A DNA stretch of 37,714 nucleotides, taken from the NCBI GenBank assembly GCA_944325175.1, contig CALUYZ010000019.1, positions 1 through 37,714 of the forward strand, written 5' to 3'. This stretch comes from Candidatus Gastranaerophilales bacterium (GTDB lineage Bacteria; Cyanobacteriota; Vampirovibrionia; Gastranaerophilales; Gastranaerophilaceae). The position numbers were made by a program, and so were the translations under genes. Below the pieces are notes generated by a model that saw nothing but the letters and a program-made list of their open reading frames with translations, ran no database searches and was not told the DNA's origin. Within the stretch, counting starts at the first letter, position 1. The number at the start of each line of letters is the position of its first letter. Of this stretch, positions 32,760-37,714 are shown in pieces.

Positions 32760-33931
32760 TGAATAATTTTGAAGAATTTGATAAATATGTAATGACAACA
32801 TATAAAAGGTTTCCCGTTTCTTTTGAATATGGAGATGGAATTTATTTATATGATGACAATAACAAAAAATATCTTGATTTTACCGCAGGAATTGCAGTAA
32901 ATGCGCTTGGTTACGGCAACAAAAATTATATAAATGCGCTTTGTAATCAGATAAATAAAATTAACCATTCATCTAATTTGTATTATATAAAACCGCAAGG
33001 GGAGCTTGCAAAACTTTTAAGCGAAGTTTCAGGCTTAGATAAAGCATTTTTTTGTAACTCAGGAGCCGAAGCAAATGAAGCAGCCTTAAAGCTTGCAAGA
33101 AAATATGCACATGCAAACAACAAAGGCAATAAAATTATTGCAATGAAAAATTCTTTTCACGGAAGAACAGTAGGTTCTCTAACCTTAACAGGACAAGAAA
33201 AATATCAAAAAATGTTTAAACCCTTAATGGGAGATGTTGAATACGCTGAATTTAACAACCTTGAAAGCGTTGAAAAATTAATGAATAATGAAGTTTGTGC
33301 CATTATTGCAGAATGTATTCAAGGCGAAGGCGGTATAATCCCAATAGAAAAAGAATTTTACCTTGGTTTAAGAAAACTTTGCGATAAATATAATGCACTT
33401 TTAATTATGGATGAAGTTCAAACAGGAATTGCAAGGTGCGGTGAATTTTTTGCTTTTCAAAATTATGCAAAAAATTACGAAGAAGCCCCTGATGTCATCT
33501 CGCTTGCAAAAGGCTTAGGAAACGGTGTTCCAATCGGTGCCATTGTAGCCAAAGAAAAAGTGGCAAAAGCTTTTGAACCATCAGACCACGCTTCAACCTT
33601 TGGCGGCAATTTTATTTCAACGGTGGCTGGAATTGCAACCATAAAAGAAATTTTAAATTTGAATTTAGTTCAAAATGCAAAAAATGTCGGCAACTATTTA
33701 TATCAAAAATTAATTGAATTAAAACCCTTAATTAAGGATGTTAGGGGAATGGGGCTTATGATAGGCGCTGAAATTGAAGGCAATACAAGCGATATTATTC
33801 AAAAGTGTTTAGATAACGGGCTTTTGATTATAGGAGCAGGCAAAAACACAATAAGGTTTGTTCCGCCCTTAATTGCAACAAAGGAAGATGTTGACCTTGC
33901 GATTGAAATATTTAAAAAAGCTCTTCAATAA
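32759..33931 (+). CDS. argD: Acetylornithine aminotransferase
   Basis: The protein has 390 residues of the class III PLP aminotransferases. It makes N-acetylornithine from the semialdehyde. The PLP lysine is Lys251 in SLAKGLGNGVPIGA. FFCNSGAEANEAALKLAR binds the phosphate, LIMDEVQTG carries the PLP Asp, and STFGGNF follows. It is the last gene of the operon. No convincing terminator follows it before the next promoter. Confidence 0.94.
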   Translation: MNNFEEFDKYVMTTYKRFPVSFEYGDGIYLYDDNNKKYLDFTAGIAVNALGYGNKNYINALCNQINKINHSSNLYYIKPQGELAKLLSEVSGLDKAFFCNSGAEANEAALKLARKYAHANNKGNKIIAMKNSFHGRTVGSLTLTGQEKYQKMFKPLMGDVEYAEFNNLESVEKLMNNEVCAIIAECIQGEGGIIPIEKEFYLGLRKLCDKYNALLIMDEVQTGIARCGEFFAFQNYAKNYEEAPDVISLAKGLGNGVPIGAIVAKEKVAKAFEPSDHASTFGGNFISTVAGIATIKEILNLNLVQNAKNVGNYLYQKLIELKPLIKDVRGMGLMIGAEIEGNTSDIIQKCLDNGLLIIGAGKNTIRFVPPLIATKEDVDLAIEIFKKALQ

Positions 33932-33960
33932 AAAGTAAAAATATTTGTGCAAAAAAAATG

Positions 33961-33989
33961 TTGTAATTAGTTTAATTTAATGTTAGAAT
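33961..33989 (+). promoter_or_regulatory. Candidate promoter after argD
   Basis: TTGTAA, 17 bases, TAGAAT, similar to the arginine promoter. It would start RNA near 33996. The roughly 110 bases before the next ATG contain a small hairpin (TCC-CGAA/TTCG-GGA, 33998-34016) and an AATTGC/GCAATT pair (about 34047-34073), so the leader may be structured. Confidence 0.45.
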
Positions 33990-34105
33990 GTACATCCCGA
34001 AGCAAAATTTTCGAGGATAGACTTTAACAACACATTAAAAAAAATAATTGCATTTTTTATAAAATTGGGCAATTTTTGCGTGAAAAATGTTTTTATATAG
34101 ATACC

Positions 34106-34555
34106 ATGATTAAACTAAATACTTTTATAACAGGAATAACAAAAAATATTGGCAGTACATCAGTTAGTGCCCCAAAGAATGTTGCCAAAATAATTGACAC
34201 GGCAGATGTGGGTGATGTTTTTATAAAACAAGGTGTAACTCCCATAGAAGTCAAGCAATGCGCAAAAGATTTTAGAAACGGCATTATTAAACCGTTTTCA
34301 GATTGGCAATCGGCAGATCAATTTGAAAAATCAAGCAATGTTGCAAGAAAACTGTTTTCCCCGTTTACAAAAGCAATTAAAGGTTACAGCAAAGAAGACG
34401 CACAATATTTCACAAAACTTGCATTTGGAGAAGATACGGTTGATGCAATAACTGCAGCAAGCAAAAGAAACCCCGATGTTAAACTGTTTAAAGATACTCT
34501 GGAAGAAAGACTTGGCGTTTCTATCGGTGATGCAATTAATATCAAAAAGCCATAA
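34106..34555 (+). CDS. Hypothetical protein opening MIKLNTFITG
   Basis: The protein has 149 residues from ATG 34106; the frame is open to TTG 34076. I do not recognise it. The N-terminus MIKLNTFITGITKNIGS resembles the I-x-F-T-G opening of other small proteins here. The rest is helical and mixed-charge, without cysteines beyond one, no membrane segment, and a lysine-rich centre (KLFSPFTKAIKGYSKEDAQ). No ribosome site is evident before either start, so translation may depend on the structured leader. The product is probably soluble. Function unknown. Confidence 0.6.
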   Translation: MIKLNTFITGITKNIGSTSVSAPKNVAKIIDTADVGDVFIKQGVTPIEVKQCAKDFRNGIIKPFSDWQSADQFEKSSNVARKLFSPFTKAIKGYSKEDAQYFTKLAFGEDTVDAITAASKRNPDVKLFKDTLEERLGVSIGDAINIKKP

Positions 34556-34852
34556 TAAAAAGAATTGCATTATTAACTAAAAGTATTTGAATAAATAACA
34601 AAATATGTTTTAAAACCCTTTAAAATTCGCAAGTGAAGTTTTTAAGGTTTACTTTGTATTAAAAATTTACCAAAAACTACCTTGCATTTGATTTGCTTCT
34701 TTATAATTAAATTTTTACACATTTATATCACAATATTTAGTTATATCAAACTAATTTAATAATAAAAGCTCATATCAAAAATATATTCCAATATATGGGC
34801 AGAAAAAATCTTCTTCGATAAAACCGTTTAAATTTCGTTTTAAATAAAATAA
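34556..34852. other. Gene-free stretch with no recognised feature
   Basis: About 300 AT-rich bases between the hypothetical gene and the tRNA. I see no long hairpin, repeat copy, or ORF with a ribosome site. A run near 34611-34650 has TTTTAAAACCCTTTAAAA-like symmetry but no T-run typical of a terminator. Confidence 0.5.
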
Positions 34853-34925
34853 TGGAGCGTAGGGGATTCGAACCCCTGACCCCGACACTGCCAGTGTCGT
34901 GCGCTACCAGCTGCGCCAACGCCCC
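34853..34925 (-). tRNA. tRNA-Ala (anticodon GGC)
   Basis: A full cloverleaf on the minus strand: acceptor GGGGCGT/ACGCTCC with one G-T pair, D arm GCGC/GCGC, anticodon arm CGACA-CTGGCAG-TGTCG giving anticodon GGC, a five-base variable loop, T arm AGGGG-TTCGAAT-CCCCT, discriminator A. The 3' CCA is not encoded, so it must be added after transcription. Confidence 0.97.
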
Positions 34926-35083
34926 TTATATTTTAATTCTATACTAAATAAAAAAAATTATTGTAAATTTTGATTACGTTTTGATGTTGTTTTTTTTCAT
35001 TTACATCATTTTGTTTCCATTGTAAACTAATACAATAGAAACTTTTTAAAGCATTTACAACACATATTTAAAGGAGAGAGTTT

Positions 35084-35479
35084 ATGATATCCGGCATTAA
35101 TTTTACTGGGTTACACATACCTAAAACAAAAGAAAATAAAAGCGGCTTGTCTCGCATGATTCCAAACGATGTGGTTCAAAAAACAGCATTTGATACATTT
35201 GAAACCATAGATAGAAAAGCCGGTCGCAAAGATGTTTTTCTAAGTGTAAAATATGAAAAACCAAGCAAAAAGAATGATTCAAAAGGACAGTACGAACTAA
35301 AAATAAGTGATACTGACGGAAAAAAATTAACATCGGTAAATATTTTAGACAGTGCAGATAAAAAAGCCCCCGATTCTTTATATACATATCGTTTTGCAAG
35401 AAAAATGGAACAGCTTGCTTCAGATATGCCAAATATGGGCAAACCAAATGTGGATAAATTTTTTGACACATTTGCATAA
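35084..35479 (+). CDS. Hypothetical protein with N-terminal INFTG motif
   Basis: The protein has 131 residues behind a good AAAGGAGAG site. It opens MISGINFTGLHIPKTKE, the clearest example of the I-N-F-T-G opening seen in several orphans of this window. The body is hydrophilic: FLSVKYEKPSKKNDSKGQYE then LKISDTDGKKLTSVNIL looks like a beta hairpin pair, and the end FARKMEQLASDMPNMGKPNV is helical. No signal peptide, membrane segment or cysteine. It has its own terminator, so it is a single-gene unit. Function unknown. Confidence 0.7.
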   Translation: MISGINFTGLHIPKTKENKSGLSRMIPNDVVQKTAFDTFETIDRKAGRKDVFLSVKYEKPSKKNDSKGQYELKISDTDGKKLTSVNILDSADKKAPDSLYTYRFARKMEQLASDMPNMGKPNVDKFFDTFA

Positions 35480-35494
35480 ATAAACACAATATTT

Positions 35495-35522
35495 AAAAAG
35501 CGCCTATCAAAGGCGCTTTTTT
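35495..35522 (+). terminator. Intrinsic terminator
   Basis: AAAAAGCGCCT pairs with AGGCGCTTTTT (11 bp, loop ATCAA), with the T-run continuing to 35522. It starts 16 bases after the stop of the INFTG protein. Confidence 0.95.
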
Positions 35523-35583
35523 AGTGACATAGCAAAAAAAATTCTTTTAGTTTTTTATAAAACCGAAAGGACAAATAAAAATT

Positions 35584-36213
35584 ATGATTAAACCCATTAG
35601 CACAATAACTTCATATATAAAAAGAAAACAACAAACCGCAATGCTTGCCACAAGAGTAAAAGATGAGCTTATGTCTTTATATAGAAAAGATATAAGCAAA
35701 GTGAAAATGTCAAAGGCAAAAAATGGCTCAATCGCTGCTTTGGGTTATGCTCAAAATGACGATTTATTTATTCGCTCATTTGCATACACTCCCTCTAAAC
35801 TGGTTGAAACCGTTGTAGATAGAGGCATAAGAACCAAAAACGGCACGGTTGATTATATGTCGCAAATAATAAACGACCCTGATACACTAATCTACAGAAC
35901 AACAACCTTATCAAAATACGATTCAGGGCTATTCAGCACAAAATCAATAACAAAAAAAGTATTTAAAAACGGCGAAAAACCCGAGTTTACAACAAAATCA
36001 TATTTTGGCACCATGGCAGGCAAATGCGAAAGCAACCCAAAAAAAAGTCAGGTTATTCCTTTTAATAAAAAACCTGACGGTTTACATGAAGTCATAAACC
36101 AATTATACGGAATATCTCAAATGCTTGAAAACAATAAGCAAATTAGAGCCTCAATGGAAAGAAAAAGCGGAATAGGTAAAATTATAGATTTTTCAAAATT
36201 TTTCAAAAAATAA
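35584..36213 (+). CDS. Hypothetical basic protein, 209 residues
   Basis: I do not recognise it. It starts with ATG 35584, with AAAGGA about 12 bases upstream. It opens MIKPISTITSYIKRKQQTAM and is rich in Lys and Ser, with alternating beta-like segments (SIAALGYAQNDDLFIRSFAY, FTTKSYFGTMAGK) and a helical C-terminus. The architecture of short orphan, basic body and no membrane segment is like its neighbours at 34106 and 35084, but no common domain is evident. It follows a terminator, so it needs its own promoter; none is obvious in the 60-base gap. Confidence 0.65.
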   Translation: MIKPISTITSYIKRKQQTAMLATRVKDELMSLYRKDISKVKMSKAKNGSIAALGYAQNDDLFIRSFAYTPSKLVETVVDRGIRTKNGTVDYMSQIINDPDTLIYRTTTLSKYDSGLFSTKSITKKVFKNGEKPEFTTKSYFGTMAGKCESNPKKSQVIPFNKKPDGLHEVINQLYGISQMLENNKQIRASMERKSGIGKIIDFSKFFKK

Positions 36214-36343
36214 ACAGTCAGACATCTGATATGAATTAAATTTTATATATAAACCCTTATGCAATGAATACCAACTAATTGCAATCTAAAGAAACACTTT
36301 TGATTCAATTCACAAGCACTTTGATTATTTTTACATACTTAGC

Positions 36344-36367
36344 GTTGGGGTAGAAACCCCAACCTAC
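36344..36367 (-). repeat. GTAG-headed palindrome, type B
   Basis: Exact minus-strand copy of the type B element at 424-447 and 602-625: GTAG, stem GTTGGGGT, loop TTCT, stem ACCCCAAC. Its GTAG end faces the type A copy at 36519. It is preceded by ACTTAG, as is the 424-447 region. Apart from the repeats, 36214-36650 holds nothing else that I can recognise. Confidence 0.7.
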
Positions 36368-36518
36368 AAACTCAAACATAAAGTAAAGACACTATGCCAA
36401 ACTCCTGTATCAAAAATTCTTATAAAAATATAATTTATTTTATGTTGAAAAATTATTTTTAGCTTCTTATTGACTTATTTCTTTGAATTGTCAAACCGTA
36501 TTTTGTGCGCCCAAAACA

Positions 36519-36541
36519 GTAGGTTGGGCTTTCAACCCAAC
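36519..36541 (+). repeat. GTAG-headed palindrome, type A, one stem mismatch
   Basis: GTAG, stem GTTGGGCT, loop TTC, then AACCCAAC, one base off a perfect stem. It is head to head with the type B copy at 36344-36367. Confidence 0.65.
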
Positions 36542-36568
36542 AGCATCCGATTCAGCAATTTTATTTTT

Positions 36569-36593
36569 GTCGAGGCAGAAACCCCAAACCAAC
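36569..36593 (-). repeat. Decayed type B palindrome
   Basis: Plus strand GTCGAGGCAGAAACCCC then AAACCAAC: recognisable as a minus-strand type B copy with several changes and an extra base. The GTAG is lost. Confidence 0.4.
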
Positions 36594-36655
36594 AACTGTA
36601 TTATATCCGGTATATCATAGGAATTATGAAGCAAAAGAAACTTTTTCACCATTTT

Positions 36656-36664
36656 TGTTATAAT
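36656..36664 (+). promoter_or_regulatory. Extended -10 box of the membrane protein gene
   Basis: TGTTATAAT is a perfect extended -10 (TGn-TATAAT), 30 bases before ATG 36694. There is no -35 of note, which extended -10 promoters can do without. Confidence 0.55.
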
Positions 36665-36693
36665 ACTTCAAGTTACAACAAAAGAGGTAAAAT

Positions 36694-36984
36694 ATGCCAA
36701 CTCCTGTCGCAATCATATTAATATTGGCTTTTATATTTTTAATGGGATATTTAGTTAATATATTTAACAGCTTTAACCCAATCATCATAGTTCCCCTTGT
36801 GCTTATTATTTTTCTTACAGGCTGGTTTGTTGTTTGGGGTATTGCATCAAAGGATGCGAACCAAACAATTAGAGAAGGTGCAAAAGAAGGAATAAAAGGC
36901 TTGCTGCATTGGGGAAAACACATGTTAATAATGATTGGAATGGCTCTTTTAATACTAATTTTTGCAGGATTTGGCAGATTTTAA
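36694..36984 (+). CDS. Small membrane protein, three predicted segments
   Basis: The protein has 96 residues with AAGAGGT in front. Hydrophobic segments lie at about 4-24 (PVAIILILAFIFLMGYLVNIF), 30-51 and 77-94, with a short charged loop (ASKDANQTIREGAKEGIKG) between the second and third. I do not recognise a family. It is flanked by decayed GTAG palindromes, which could mean the repeats simply sit in intergenic DNA on both sides. It shares no strand overlap with another gene and is likely transcribed alone. Confidence 0.7.
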   Translation: MPTPVAIILILAFIFLMGYLVNIFNSFNPIIIVPLVLIIFLTGWFVVWGIASKDANQTIREGAKEGIKGLLHWGKHMLIMIGMALLILIFAGFGRF

Positions 36985-37022
36985 GATTTTAGTTATTCAA
37001 TAACAAATTAGATTGGTAGTTA

Positions 37023-37045
37023 GTAGGTTAAGCTTTCAGCCCAAC
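37023..37045 (+). repeat. Decayed type A palindrome
   Basis: GTAG, then GTTAAGCT, loop TTC, AGCCCAAC: two stem changes against the intact type A. It lies between the small membrane protein gene and the SIR2-like gene. Confidence 0.5.
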
Positions 37046-37136
37046 AGCAAAATTGAAGATAATTCAATGTTAAGTAACATAAGAAACCAGAAAAATTAAC
37101 ATGAGGTTTCAGAAATTTACAGAAATGCAGATCTAA

Positions 37137-37142
37137 TATAAT
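37137..37142 (+). promoter_or_regulatory. Possible -10 box of the SIR2-like gene
   Basis: TATAAT about 33 bases before the GTG start. The only -35-like hexamer (TTTACA) is 15 bases upstream, short of optimal. Confidence 0.3.
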
Positions 37143-37174
37143 CATGCTAGAATTGCTATATAAGGAGTGATTAG

Positions 37175-37714
37175 GTGATTAATAAAAAAGATCAGATAGC
37201 ATTTATTCGTAATTTTTTAGTTTGTGATGGTATAGACTTTTTTCTTGGTTCCGGAGCATCCTTATTAGCTGGTATTCCAAGTGGACAAAATCTAGTCTGG
37301 GAGTTTAAAAAAGAAATATATTGTTCTGAAAATAATGTTTCAAGAGAGCTATTTAAAGACTTGCAATCGGAACGAAACAGAAGAAAATTGCAAGATTACT
37401 TTGATTCTTTAGATGGTTTTCCAACAATAGGTTCAAAGAATGAATACTCTTTTTATTTTGAGAAATGTTATGACAATACTGCTTCAAGAAACGCATTTAT
37501 ACAGAACCTTGTTGCAAATGTTGAACCTACAAGGGGACATCTTTGTCTTGCCAATTTATTTATCAACAATAAGGCAAAAAATATATGGACAACAAATTTT
37601 GACGAGTTAATTGAAGCTGGAATTAAAACCTTATCTTCTCAATATTCGTTTAATATTATATCTTCAATACAAAAAAATAGTATTTCTCAAATAGCAAATA
37701 ATCGTTTTTCTAAT
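37175..37714 (+). CDS. SIR2-like NAD-binding protein, N-terminal part (runs off the window)
   Basis: The frame is open from GTG 37175 to the last base, 180 codons. The GTG has AAGGAG seven bases in front. Residues 22-35 read FFLGSGASLLAGIP, the NAD-binding loop of SIR2 proteins (G-x-G-A-S ... G-I-P), and WTTNFDELIEAG at 138-149 is the SIR2_2-type block whose Asn141 aligns with the catalytic Asn of the family; His122 in RGHL is a candidate catalytic His. SIR2-like domains of this type are NADases in several anti-phage systems (ThsA, DSR2, SIR2-HerA), usually joined to or beside a sensor or ATPase. The C-terminus and partners lie beyond the window, so the system type cannot be named. Confidence 0.8.
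   Translation, partial: MINKKDQIAFIRNFLVCDGIDFFLGSGASLLAGIPSGQNLVWEFKKEIYCSENNVSRELFKDLQSERNRRKLQDYFDSLDGFPTIGSKNEYSFYFEKCYDNTASRNAFIQNLVANVEPTRGHLCLANLFINNKAKNIWTTNFDELIEAGIKTLSSQYSFNIISSIQKNSISQIANNRFSN

Noticed and set aside
35121..35489. Two minus-strand frames opposite the INFTG protein
   Set aside because: Shadows of a well-supported plus-strand gene with ribosome site and terminator.
36569..37045. Membrane protein gene as cargo of a mobile element bounded by palindromes
   Set aside because: The flanking palindromes are decayed and unequal, no target duplication is seen, and similar palindromes occur in gene-free DNA; chance placement is simpler.

Overview
The window is strongly AT-rich, densely coded bacterial DNA. 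Almost every gene has a clear Shine-Dalgarno sequence, and several use TTG or GTG starts. Pyruvate formate-lyase points to a fermenting anaerobe. Several small orphan proteins open with Met, a few residues and then I-x-F-T-G. From memory, that style fits gut, non-photosynthetic Cyanobacteria relatives (Gastranaerophilales/Melainabacteria). This taxonomic guess is an inference, not a measurement.

Layout. Positions 1-830 are non-coding and repeat-rich: part of a 165-base repeat, GTAG-headed palindromes resembling REP elements, and a decayed tRNA. Positions 832-3536 hold small genes: an AIM24-like protein with a zinc ribbon, a frameshifted mini zinc-ribbon gene, an orphan, a GNAT-like protein and a C_GCAxxG_C_C protein. 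Positions 3610-11846 (+) form a tightly overlapping operon of six glycan-assembly genes: two near-duplicate RgpF-like proteins flanking a third, all with related beta-solenoid-like tails, then a GT2-GT4 fusion, a WbsX-like protein and a GT61-like protein. Converging on it, 20958-11881 (-) is a ten-gene operon: radical SAM, FdtA/QdtA-like ketoisomerase, acyl carrier protein, SDR, AMP-ligase, GNAT, glycosyltransferase, DegT/FdtB-like aminotransferase, DUF1796 and a second glycosyltransferase. Read together, it should make a dTDP-3-amino-3,6-dideoxyhexose and decorate its amine with an ACP-carried acyl group. A second copy of the GNAT (21138-21668) still has the decayed front of an fdtA gene upstream.

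Positions 22499-25618 (-) encode pyruvate formate-lyase as two separate polypeptides, a catalytic core without the glycyl-radical domain and a 78-residue glycyl-radical subunit with its own very strong ribosome binding site. An intrinsic terminator and then the activating enzyme follow. Divergent from this, 25734-33931 (+) is one arginine operon, argF-G-H-C-J-B-D. It sits behind a short leader peptide with tandem Arg codons and mutually exclusive hairpins, a textbook ribosome-mediated attenuator layout applied to arginine.

Positions 33932-37714 carry small orphan proteins, tRNA-Ala(GGC), a small membrane protein among more GTAG palindromes, and the first 180 codons of a SIR2-like protein. That last gene has a GTG start and runs off the window. 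It may mark the edge of a defence region.
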